From Methylovorus mays (GTDB lineage Bacteria; Pseudomonadota; Gammaproteobacteria; Burkholderiales; Methylophilaceae), in contig NZ_JAJAVG010000008.1 of the NCBI RefSeq assembly GCF_020531915.1, positions 496,001 to 560,000 on the forward strand: a DNA stretch of 64,000 bases. The letters are read 5' to 3'. A program made the position numbers and the translations under genes. Position 1 is the first letter of the stretch. Every line of letters begins with the position of its first letter. The notes beneath the pieces were generated by a model. It was not told where the DNA came from, did no database searches, and saw only the letters and a list, made by a program, of their open reading frames with translations. This document shows, piece after piece, positions 54,340 to 62,189 of this stretch.

Positions 54340-55852
54340 GGTGTTCTCTTTCATACAAAGGGTTTATACGCGCAGCATATTGCTGCCAGATGGCATCGCG
54401 CCGCAGCCTGCCATTCGGGGTGAGCTGCTGGTTTTGCGGGGTAAAAGGATGTTCGGCCAGAATCCACTGCTGCACGCGGGCATAGTCCGGCAGGGTCTGG
54501 TTGGCCTGTTGCACGGCAGCTTCAATCTGCCCCGCTATATCGCCGGATACACGTGGCACAATCACGGCCACACTCCACGGACGCGCCTCGCCAAACACGG
54601 CTACCTGAGCGATTACCGGCGACAGGGCCAGTTCGCTTTCCACCCATTCCGGCGACACATTGCGTCCATAGGAGGTGATGTAGATATTCTTTTTGCGGCC
54701 CGTGATATGCAAATAGCCATCCTCATCCAGATACCCAATATCGCCGGTCGGCCAGTACGTGACATGCATGGCTGGCTGCGCGGCATAACCAAGCAGGGTG
54801 CTACCTGCCACCAGCAGTTCGCCATCACTGGCAAACGCCAGTTGCACATGCGGCAGTAACTTGCCTACGCTGCCAGGACGCTGCTGACCAGGCGGATTGA
54901 ACGCCACCACGGAAGCGCATTCCGACAAGCCATAGCCCTCGCACACCGGCAGGCCCAACGCTTCTGCACGTTGCAGCAGACGGGGCGCCACGCGAGCGCC
55001 ACCTACGGCAATCAGGCGCAAGCTCGCAGGGGGAACCCAGCCAGACTCGGCAGCCATGACCAGTGCACGCAATAGCTCGGGAATCAGCAGCAGGGTCGTT
55101 GGATGGGTTTCCTGTATGGTGTGCAATAACTGCGGCACATTGAGACCGGATGCACCACTCAGTCCCACGCGTGAGGATGAATACAAGGTCGTGGTCGCGC
55201 CCACCAGCAAAGGCAGGTAAAGGCCGGCGATGTTTTCCAGCAAGGTCGACAAAGGCAGGATGCTGAGATGGCTATCCTCGGCTGCGGCAGCCGTGGCATC
55301 GGCGAGGGAACGGCTGACCTGCTCCATGGCCTGCGCACTGAGGCAGACTCCCTTGGGCTGACCGGTGGTGCCGGAGGTATACGTCACCTTTGCCGTGCCC
55401 GCCGGCAAGGCTCTTGGTTCGGGGTTTTCAAACTGCAAGCGGCTGACCAGTTGCCCGCCCACCAGCTGGTGATGCTTGCGGACGATGCGATACCCCTGCG
55501 CCAGCAGCAGTTGCTCCATGACCATGGGCTGCTGGCAGAACAAGGTATCGATGCCCGCATCGTGAATGGCATGCATGATTTGCTGCGGTGAGAAAAAACC
55601 AGGCAAGGGCACGACCGGCACCTGCAGTTCAAGGCACGCCAAATCAAGCACTGCCCAAGCAGGGTCATTCTCCATGGCAATCGCTACCGCCTGCGGCCGG
55701 TCTTGTGGCAGACCGGACTGTTGAATGAACGCCGCTGCTGCATGGATTTCTGCCGGGAGCGCTTTATAGGCGATGCTGACATCGCTGCCACGCAAGGCAG
55801 GATGGTCTGGCCTGGTCTCGGCATGCTGTTGAATGGTGTTAAGAATAGACAT
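54326..55852 (-). CDS. AMP-dependent ligase (acyl-CoA synthetase-like)
   Basis: A 508-residue ANL-superfamily enzyme. Core motifs are TYTSGTTGQPKG (157-168) and YWPTGDIGYLDEDGYLHITGRKKNIY. The domain ends in LTPNGRLRRDAIWQQY, where the usual C-terminal catalytic Lys (NGK) is Arg. The shape fits a long-chain fatty-acid or aryl acid ligase, acting as a loader for the adjacent oxidase and reductase. Whether it makes acyl-CoA or only acyl-AMP is not clear. Overlap with the oxidase gene indicates coupling. Confidence 0.85.
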   Translation of the reverse strand: MSILNTIQQHAETRPDHPALRGSDVSIAYKALPAEIHAAAAFIQQSGLPQDRPQAVAIAMENDPAWAVLDLACLELQVPVVPLPGFFSPQQIMHAIHDAGIDTLFCQQPMVMEQLLLAQGYRIVRKHHQLVGGQLVSRLQFENPEPRALPAGTAKVTYTSGTTGQPKGVCLSAQAMEQVSRSLADATAAAAEDSHLSILPLSTLLENIAGLYLPLLVGATTTLYSSSRVGLSGASGLNVPQLLHTIQETHPTTLLLIPELLRALVMAAESGWVPPASLRLIAVGGARVAPRLLQRAEALGLPVCEGYGLSECASVVAFNPPGQQRPGSVGKLLPHVQLAFASDGELLVAGSTLLGYAAQPAMHVTYWPTGDIGYLDEDGYLHITGRKKNIYITSYGRNVSPEWVESELALSPVIAQVAVFGEARPWSVAVIVPRVSGDIAGQIEAAVQQANQTLPDYARVQQWILAEHPFTPQNQQLTPNGRLRRDAIWQQYAARINPLYEREHHEVL

Positions 55853-55860
55853 GCCAGCTC

Positions 55861-56502
55861 CTACTGCATACGACGCACGGCAAGCACTTGCGGGGCATTG
55901 TCATAATAACGCCCCCAGTCAGGGCGCTCTTCGGCAGGCAAGCACTGAATATCAGCCGCGCCCAGATGCACCATCTGCATGTTCAGTTTGAGCAGGGCAT
56001 TGCGCAAGGCAGGCGTTGCAGTAAATACCGCCCACTCGGCCTGGCTGCCATGCAGATACAGGCTGACACTGGCGAGCAAATGCCGAATATGCACAGGCTG
56101 GAATACCGCCAGATTGCCCACCTCAAGAATCTGGTCGCGCGTTACCTGCTTGCCGGTGGCGGCACTCAGGATCAAATCCACCGGCTGATCAAGATAGGTT
56201 TCCAGAAAGAGAGGTTGCTCGGCAGCATGTCGCACGCCACACACCGCATGCAGATTGCCCTCGTCATCGCGCAGGCTCATCAGTGTCGGCATGAAGTGAC
56301 GTATGCGCGCGCCATGCACCAGGCGGAACACACTGCGCACAAACTGCTCCAGATCAACACGATCATGGGCATCCGGCCCGGCCAGCGTGGTTTGCAAGCC
56401 ACCTGCCATATGCAGCGGTACAATCGCTTGCTGGCGCTTGGTCGTATATGACTGATGCGCTTGTGTTATTTTTTGAGGATCAAAGCTCGGTGCCGGCAAC
56501 AT
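55861..56502 (-). CDS. Thermostable-hemolysin family protein
   Basis: A 213-residue protein of the T_hemolysin family (named after a Vibrio protein), whose members resemble GNAT/acyl-homoserine-lactone-synthase folds rather than toxins. FVRSVFRLVHGARIRHFMPTLMSLRDDEGNLHAVCGVR, PLFLETYLDQPVD and VGNLAVFQPVHIRHLLASVSLYLHG are the family blocks. ATG at 56502 is preferred to 56529 because AGGAGAG precedes it by seven bases. It is the first gene of the sigma-54 operon and lies nine bases before the AMP ligase. An acyl-transfer or signal-forming role is inferred only from fold and context. Confidence 0.82.
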   Translation of the reverse strand: MLPAPSFDPQKITQAHQSYTTKRQQAIVPLHMAGGLQTTLAGPDAHDRVDLEQFVRSVFRLVHGARIRHFMPTLMSLRDDEGNLHAVCGVRHAAEQPLFLETYLDQPVDLILSAATGKQVTRDQILEVGNLAVFQPVHIRHLLASVSLYLHGSQAEWAVFTATPALRNALLKLNMQMVHLGAADIQCLPAEERPDWGRYYDNAPQVLAVRRMQ

Positions 56503-56534
56503 GACGACTCTCCTGTAAGTGATAGTCATCTTGT

Positions 56535-56550
56535 TGCAATCGGCATGCCA
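56535..56550 (-). promoter_or_regulatory. Sigma-54 promoter of the hemolysin-family operon
   Basis: On the minus strand TGGCATGCCGATTGCA fits the sigma-54 consensus TGGCAYR-N4-TTGCW exactly, GG and GC separated by ten bases. Transcription should start near 56524, giving a ~22-base leader with a good AGGAGAG ribosome site. This is the only promoter-like element in the 226-base gap that I find convincing. Confidence 0.87.
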
Positions 56551-56728
56551 CTCCGAAAAATGATATTTAATTATTTAAAATCAATAGTTTAATAAATTTC
56601 ACGGGATACGCCTAAGCGCATAAATTGTGATGACAACACCGAAGTCATACAAAAATTGCAGGGATGGCATGGCATGCGCAGGGCGAAAGCATAGTGGTTA
56701 ATCGAGAAAACCGCTATGAGGCAAGCAC

Positions 56729-57268
56729 TTAGGGAGAGCAATTCAGGGGCGGCGGGCTGGTCGTGAATGACCCATCCCCCAGTAGCCAAGCCACCGCTTT
56801 GACCCGGGCATCCACCTTGCAGGCATCCACATAGCCTATCCCTCCCGGCGTATCCGCCACGTAGCGCAATACCGCCTCCTGCGAGGAAACCACATGCGGT
56901 GGCGTGGTGCCGTGGTAATACACTTCGTTCCAGTATTCGGCTTGCGCTTCAGGCAGACTGCCAAGCACACGCTGCGAAAACTGTCGGCGCTGTGGACTAT
57001 CGGTCGGCAGGTTAACTGGTTGCATGCGCACGCCTTCTGACCAGTAGAGCTTTTTGCGCCAGTAAATCAGCGAGAGATCGACCAGACTGCCAATCTTGCC
57101 GCCCTGCGTTTTGGGCACCACCACGGCCAGGGTATCGGCGGGGGCGGCCAACGGCTGGCCCATGCACAGCAGCAATGCGCAGCTGAGCGCGAACACCCCC
57201 ATACGCTGACGGAGCACTCGCATCGTCAGGCGGTCTCGATATTGCAGCTTGGCAGAACGGGAGAGCAT
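56729..57268 (-). CDS. Small phosphate-ABC-type periplasmic binding protein
   Basis: A 179-residue exported protein. The signal peptide core is VFALSCALLLCMGQPLA, followed by DTLAVVVPKTQGGKIGSLVDLSLIYWRKKLYW, a PstS-like lobe, and ending in YVADTPGGIGYVDACKVDARVKAVAWL. At ~140 mature residues it is one lobe only, so it is more like the small solute-sensing relatives of PstS than a true transport receptor. Its ATG overlaps the upstream porin stop (TGATG), so it is coupled to it. A shorter start at 57223 is possible. Confidence 0.72.
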   Translation of the reverse strand: MLSRSAKLQYRDRLTMRVLRQRMGVFALSCALLLCMGQPLAAPADTLAVVVPKTQGGKIGSLVDLSLIYWRKKLYWSEGVRMQPVNLPTDSPQRRQFSQRVLGSLPEAQAEYWNEVYYHGTTPPHVVSSQEAVLRYVADTPGGIGYVDACKVDARVKAVAWLLGDGSFTTSPPPLNCSP

Positions 57269-58263
57269 CAGAACAAAATGGCAAACGAAGTAAAGAAGCC
57301 TTTGGGAGCATCGGCGCGCTCCTCGTCGCCGCCTACATACTCAAGCTTCAATACCCGGTTAGGCTGCATCCGCCAGGCGGCCCCCACGACCCAACGTTCA
57401 GCCGAGCCTTCTGCCGGGCGCTTGAAATTTTCCAGCCGACCGACCGCAAACCAGCGGTTACCCAAGGGCGCCACCGCCTGCACATAAGCGCCGCTGCCGC
57501 CGTCGCGGTTATTGCTGTAATAGCGCTGATAGCCTTCGCCACTGAACTCCCAGTCATTGTGTTTCACCATGAAGTCAGCCCCCGCCATCCGGAATTGCGG
57601 TGTACCGGGAATATCCTCGGTAAATTCCATCAGGGTCAGCCCCAGATTCAGTTTTCCGGTAAAGGCAAAGCGCGCGCCATGGCTGTCGCGATACTGGATT
57701 TCGTCGCCGTCCAGATGCTGGTCTTCCAGCGCCTCCATGAAAAACGTGTACTCAAATGCACGGTTGTCAAAAGGCTTGGCGCCATAAAGCATGACGCCGT
57801 TGATGGACTGAGGGAACAGGCGGCTGGTCGCCAGCGGGCGGGTGGTGGTCCACACCAGCGGGGCCGCATGGATGAGGTTCCAGCGGCCAGCCGGGGTCAG
57901 GAAGCGGCCGGCGCGCAGATTGTATTGCTCGGAGATGTTGTAATCGAAGTAGAAACGTTCCAGGTCTATTTTTGCGCCATCGTTGGTCATGCCCTGGCCC
58001 GACTTCCAACTGACGGGCTTTTCCTGCTCAAGCTCGGCGAAAAACCGCCAGCGGCCTTCCCCTTCCCAGCGCAGCAAAAAGCTCAACTCCTCCAGACTGG
58101 CTTCTGATTTTCCACCAGGATGCACATTCAAATACGCACTGGAGTAGCCGCCCAGCTTGAAGCCGTCGAGAAAACCACCTGCCGTATCGTCCGCAGCAGC
58201 AGACTTGCAGAGGCTGAGGGCGACGACTACACTCAACACCCCATAGCAGCTTAATGCACGCAT
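57268..58263 (-). CDS. Outer-membrane porin-like protein
   Basis: A 331-residue precursor with a signal peptide (RALSCYGVLSVVVALSLCKSAAAD) and a beta-barrel-type body containing alternating strands and many aromatic residues. Its blocks are LSFLLRWEGEGRWRFFAELEQEKP, LERFYFDYNISEQYNLRAGRFLTPAGRWNLIHAAP, and the C-terminal RVLKLEYVGGDEERADAPKGFFTSFAILF. It ends in Phe as outer-membrane barrels do. I took ATG at 58263, with GGGGA five bases upstream; the longer frame reaches 58290. It is coupled to the downstream binding protein and lies divergent from the kinase. Confidence 0.85.
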   Translation of the reverse strand: MRALSCYGVLSVVVALSLCKSAAADDTAGGFLDGFKLGGYSSAYLNVHPGGKSEASLEELSFLLRWEGEGRWRFFAELEQEKPVSWKSGQGMTNDGAKIDLERFYFDYNISEQYNLRAGRFLTPAGRWNLIHAAPLVWTTTRPLATSRLFPQSINGVMLYGAKPFDNRAFEYTFFMEALEDQHLDGDEIQYRDSHGARFAFTGKLNLGLTLMEFTEDIPGTPQFRMAGADFMVKHNDWEFSGEGYQRYYSNNRDGGSGAYVQAVAPLGNRWFAVGRLENFKRPAEGSAERWVVGAAWRMQPNRVLKLEYVGGDEERADAPKGFFTSFAILF

Positions 58264-58371
58264 ACATTCCCCAGCGTATGAATCATCCAAATGGCACCAC
58301 CCTTTGCATCAAGTGCACCGCATGTTGCGGAGAACACCTGATGCCAATGTGCGGATTCTCGCATTGAAACC

Positions 58372-60051
58372 ATGCTGAGCAAAGCGCTACCGATCCGCTT
58401 TATCCTGTTAGGCGCGTTTCTGCTGGCAGGTTTGCTGCCGACGCTGCTGATTACCGGCATGGCGTTTTACGAGGCCCGCAGCGCCCTCAAAACCGAAATC
58501 AAGCGCGACATGACTACGCGCGCGATCGCCACTGCCGATGAAGTGGATCGCATGATGTTTGAACGTTTGCAGAACGTGGCGTCCTGGAGCCAGCTCGAGA
58601 TCATGCAGGAAATCCGCATTGATGACGTCGACAAACGCCTGTCCAAATTCCTGAGCGACCTCAAGCAAAGCTACCGCGATATTTATGTCGAACTCTATGT
58701 CGTGAATAACGAAGGTCTGATTGTCGCGTCCAGTAATATTCAGCATATCGGCCAGCGCCAAGCGCCTATCCCGGCGTGGCAGAAAGCCAGACTGCCACAA
58801 ACACAGATCAGCCTGGGCGCCATTGCACATGACCAGTTGCCGATACTCGCCACCATCTACAGCACGTCTACCGAGGCCCCTGTCGGCCAGCTGGTGGCGG
58901 TATTTGACTGGCTGCAGATACAGCATGTGCTGGAAAGTGCCGTTACTGGCCGTAGTGCAGCGGCACTGTATGATGATCAGCATCAGCTCCTTAGCAGCAC
59001 CAGCCGCTGGCATGCCATTCACCTGGCTAAAAAGCTGAGCAGCCACGCCAAAACCAATGGCTATCAGAATTTTGCCGGCTTTGACTGGCGCGTGGACATT
59101 CTGCAAAACCGCGCACAGGCCATGACACCCGTACGTCAGATGGCGTTTATCTTCCTGGCCCTGCTGCTGGTGACCGTGGCGCTTGCCACCTTGATTGCCG
59201 TGCCAGTCGCACGGGCCATTACCCGGCCTATCGCCAAGCTGACGGATTTTGCACTCGGTTTCATGCGAGCACCGAGCAATATGGCGCCGCCGCGTGGTGG
59301 CCCGGCAGAGATTGATGCCATGTCGCACGCCTTTGCCCGCATGATCGAAGATCTGGAGCGATCCAAGGAAAACCTGACGCGAGCTGCCAAACTCGCCGTC
59401 GTCGGCGAAATGGCGGCAGCCATGAGTCATGAAGTACGCACACCCCTGGGCATTTTGCGCTCCTCAGCCCAGGTATTGCTGCGCGAACCCACTCTCAGCG
59501 AAGAAGGCCGCGAAGTCTGCGGTTTCATCATCAGCGAAACCGAACGCCTGAACAAACTGGTCTCCACCCTCATCGACTCGGCCCGACCACGGCTGCCCAA
59601 CTTCACGCCGGTAGACCTCAGCCAGCTGTGCGCACAGTCAGCTTCCATGCTGCGCATGCAGGCCGAGAAAAAACACATCGTGCTGGAGACCCAACTGGAT
59701 GCAAGCCTCATTGCCACCTGTGACCCGGAACAAATGACCCAGGTGTTGCTCAACCTGTTGCTGAATGCCATTCAGGTATTGCCGGATGGCGGTCATATCG
59801 TGCTGGGCAGCAATAAGGTGGATGAGCATGCCTGCATTACCGTATCCGATAATGGCCCAGGTATACCCGAAGAGCACCGCGAGCAAGTATTTGACCCGTT
59901 CTTTACCAAGCGTAGCGGCGGCATCGGCCTGGGCTTGTCCGTCGTGCGGCAAATTGTGCAGGCGCATCATGGCAGCATACGCGCCGGCACCAGCGCGCTG
60001 GGCGGCGCTGAATTTCGTATTTTGTTACCTCTTTCCGGAGTAGAAAACTAA
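58372..60051 (+). CDS. Membrane sensor histidine kinase
   Basis: A 559-residue kinase. A first membrane helix (~10-30) and a ~230-residue periplasmic sensor domain of dCache type are followed by a second helix (AFIFLALLLVTVALATLIAVPVARAIT) and HAMP. The HisKA domain carries the phosphorylated His353 in MSHEVRTPLG, and the HATPase follows with NLLLNAIQVLPDGG and SDNGPGIPEEHREQVFDPFF. The stop overlaps the response regulator start by one base (TAATG), the standard pair arrangement. Its ligand is unknown; the divergent PstS-like and porin genes are the closest hint. Confidence 0.95.
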   Translation: MLSKALPIRFILLGAFLLAGLLPTLLITGMAFYEARSALKTEIKRDMTTRAIATADEVDRMMFERLQNVASWSQLEIMQEIRIDDVDKRLSKFLSDLKQSYRDIYVELYVVNNEGLIVASSNIQHIGQRQAPIPAWQKARLPQTQISLGAIAHDQLPILATIYSTSTEAPVGQLVAVFDWLQIQHVLESAVTGRSAAALYDDQHQLLSSTSRWHAIHLAKKLSSHAKTNGYQNFAGFDWRVDILQNRAQAMTPVRQMAFIFLALLLVTVALATLIAVPVARAITRPIAKLTDFALGFMRAPSNMAPPRGGPAEIDAMSHAFARMIEDLERSKENLTRAAKLAVVGEMAAAMSHEVRTPLGILRSSAQVLLREPTLSEEGREVCGFIISETERLNKLVSTLIDSARPRLPNFTPVDLSQLCAQSASMLRMQAEKKHIVLETQLDASLIATCDPEQMTQVLLNLLLNAIQVLPDGGHIVLGSNKVDEHACITVSDNGPGIPEEHREQVFDPFFTKRSGGIGLGLSVVRQIVQAHHGSIRAGTSALGGAEFRILLPLSGVEN

Positions 60052-61424
60052 TGTCCCCACTCAAACGCATCCTGGCACTGGACGATGAACCCAATATGCG
60101 TCGCCTGCTGGAGATCAGCTTGCGACAAGCCGGTTACCAGCCGGTGGTGGCCGAAAATGGTCGGGAGGCGCTGGATATCCTGCGTGCAGGCGGCGCCGAT
60201 CTGGTGGTAAGTGATTTGCACATGCCAGTGATGGATGGCCTGCAACTGCTGCAAGCCATGCAGAAGGAAGGACTGGAAGTGCCGGTGATCATCGTGACGG
60301 CGCAGGGCGAGATCAGCACCGCCGTGGCGGCCATGAAGCTGGGCGCGTCTGATTATATTTTGCGGCCGTTTGATCTGGAAACCCTGGAAATTGCCATTGA
60401 ACGCGCGCTTTCGCTCAGCCGCCTCAAGCTCGAAAACCAGTTTTTGCGCGAAGAAGCACATGGTGATGACGGCATGGTTGGCCAAAGCCCTTCCATGCAG
60501 CGCGTGCAGCAAGCCATACGGCAAGTAGCCCCGGAAAAAGCCACCACCCTGATTGTCGGCGAAACCGGCACCGGCAAGGAACTGGTGGCGCGTGGTGTGC
60601 ACCAGCTGTCGCCGCGCAAGGATGCGCTGTTTGTCGCGGTAAATTGTGCGGCCATCCCCTCCGACATGCTGGAGTCGGAACTGTTTGGTCATGAGCGCGG
60701 CGCCTTTACTGGCGCCATCAAGGAGCGCATAGGCAAATTCGAACTGGCCGATGGCGGCACCTTGTTTCTGGACGAAGTGACGGAAATGCCGGTCAACCTG
60801 CAGGCCAAGTTGCTGCGCGCGTTGCAGGAAGGCGTGATCGAGCGCCTGGGCAGCAACCGCGCCACCGCGGTCGATATCCGGGTGATTGCCGCGACCAACC
60901 GCGACCCCATGCAAGCCGTCAAGGAGGGCAAGTTGCGTGAGGATCTGTATTACCGGCTCAATGTGTTCCGCATTGACTTGCCGCCATTGCGGGATCGCAG
61001 CGGCGACATCCCGCTGCTAGTGTCGCATTTTCTGCAAAAGCGCCAGGCCAGCATCAGTGAGGCCGCCTTGTTTGCGCTGCAATCGTATGCGTGGCCGGGC
61101 AATGTGCGCGAGCTGGAAAACGTGCTGGAACGCGCGTGCATCGTTTGCGGAAAATCGCCCATTGAACCGCAGCATCTGCCTGCGGACATACTGCAGTCCA
61201 GTCCGCTACCCGCCACCGCAGCAGGGGAAAATGCAGCGGCTGTGCTGTCGCTACCACTAGCCACCGAAGCACTGGAGAAAAAGCTGATTGAAGCCGCCCT
61301 GCGCCAGAGCAAAGGCAATAAAAGCCGGGCCGCCAAGCTGCTGGATATCAGCGAGCGTTCGCTGTGGTACAAGCTCAGCCGTTACAAGCTGGATGATGAG
61401 CCAGCATCTGATTCAAGTCATTGA
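60051..61424 (+). CDS. Sigma-54-dependent response regulator (NtrC family)
   Basis: A 457-residue NtrC-type activator. A receiver domain carries the phosphorylated Asp55 (VSDLHMP) and is joined to an AAA+ domain with Walker A GETGTGKE (~170-177), the sigma-54 contact loop GAFTGA (217-222), and Walker B TLFLDEVTEMP. A Fis-type helix-turn-helix lies at the C-terminus (NKSRAAKLLDISERSLWYKLSRYKL). It is the partner of the kinase it overlaps. A sigma-54 promoter lies ~3.5 kb away on the opposite strand, before the hemolysin-family operon, and is a natural target. Confidence 0.96.
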   Translation: MSPLKRILALDDEPNMRRLLEISLRQAGYQPVVAENGREALDILRAGGADLVVSDLHMPVMDGLQLLQAMQKEGLEVPVIIVTAQGEISTAVAAMKLGASDYILRPFDLETLEIAIERALSLSRLKLENQFLREEAHGDDGMVGQSPSMQRVQQAIRQVAPEKATTLIVGETGTGKELVARGVHQLSPRKDALFVAVNCAAIPSDMLESELFGHERGAFTGAIKERIGKFELADGGTLFLDEVTEMPVNLQAKLLRALQEGVIERLGSNRATAVDIRVIAATNRDPMQAVKEGKLREDLYYRLNVFRIDLPPLRDRSGDIPLLVSHFLQKRQASISEAALFALQSYAWPGNVRELENVLERACIVCGKSPIEPQHLPADILQSSPLPATAAGENAAAVLSLPLATEALEKKLIEAALRQSKGNKSRAAKLLDISERSLWYKLSRYKLDDEPASDSSH

Positions 61425-61518
61425 AATCAGCCAGAGAAAACGGATTGAACCGTATTGATTGAAACTCGGAGTGCAGGCGCTATAATCAAGCACTCACTGA
61501 CCATGCGACGGAAGCAAG

Positions 61519-62181
61519 ATGATGCATAAGGATGTAGAACAAGCACGTTTTAACATGATTGAGCAGCAGATCCGCACATGGGAAGTGCTGGACGCGCGGG
61601 TACTGGACCTGTTAAGTCAGGTGCCACGCGAAGATTTTGTGCCGGAACAATATCGTGGCCTGGCGTTTGCTGATCTGGAAATTCCCATAGGTGCTGGTCA
61701 GCAGATGCTTTCACCCAAGATGGAAGGCCGCATCGTGCAGGCGCTGGAGATCAGCAAAACCGACCGCGTGCTCGAAATCGGCACGGGCAGTGGCTATCTC
61801 ACGGCCTTGCTGGCAACGCTCGCCAAGGAAGTCGTCAGCCTGGAAATTCATGCTGACCTCAGCGTCGCTGCTCAACGCAAACTGCAACAGCACGGCATAC
61901 ACAATGTAAGTCTGGAAATTGCCGATGGTAGCCAGGGTTGGGCCACTGGTGCTCCGTATGATGTCATCGTATTCACTGGCTCGCTGCCTTTGCTACCCGT
62001 GGTTGCCGAACAGCAACTCGCCATCAATGGCCGCCTGTTTGCCGTGGTAGGCGAAGGCCCCGCCATGGAAGCCACCATGATACGTCGCGTCAGCGCTGAC
62101 AGTTTTCGCCACGATGTATTGTTTGAAACCTCGTTGCCACCCCTGGAAAACGCGCCTCACCCAGCCCGTTTCGAATTCTAA
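61519..62181 (+). CDS. Protein-L-isoaspartate O-methyltransferase family protein
   Basis: A 220-residue SAM-dependent methyltransferase of the Pcm family. The SAM motif I is VLEIGTGSGYLTALLATLA, preceded by the Pcm-type QQMLSPKMEGRIVQALE. The N-terminal DVEQARFNMIEQQIRTWEVLDARVL is the version seen in stand-alone relatives beside tolC. The tolC-family gene starts eight bases later, suggesting one operon with an envelope role rather than protein repair. ATG at 61519 is preceded by GGAAG; a second ATG follows directly. Confidence 0.87.
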   Translation: MMHKDVEQARFNMIEQQIRTWEVLDARVLDLLSQVPREDFVPEQYRGLAFADLEIPIGAGQQMLSPKMEGRIVQALEISKTDRVLEIGTGSGYLTALLATLAKEVVSLEIHADLSVAAQRKLQQHGIHNVSLEIADGSQGWATGAPYDVIVFTGSLPLLPVVAEQQLAINGRLFAVVGEGPAMEATMIRRVSADSFRHDVLFETSLPPLENAPHPARFEF

Positions 62182-62189
62182 GCTCTATC

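Noticed and set aside
56664-56679. A plus-strand GG-N10-GC match in the gap upstream of the enzyme operon
   Set aside because: The -12 element lacks the TT of TTGC and it points at the 3' end of an opposing gene.
56589-56789. A 66-codon minus-strand frame in the gap between the phosphate-binding-like gene and the hemolysin-family gene
   Set aside because: It overlaps the 3' end of the binding-protein gene, has no ribosome binding site, and shows no motif.
58292-58307. A sigma-54-like sequence (TGGCACC...TTTGCA) upstream of the histidine kinase
   Set aside because: GG and GC are eleven bases apart instead of ten, and no supporting enhancer was seen.
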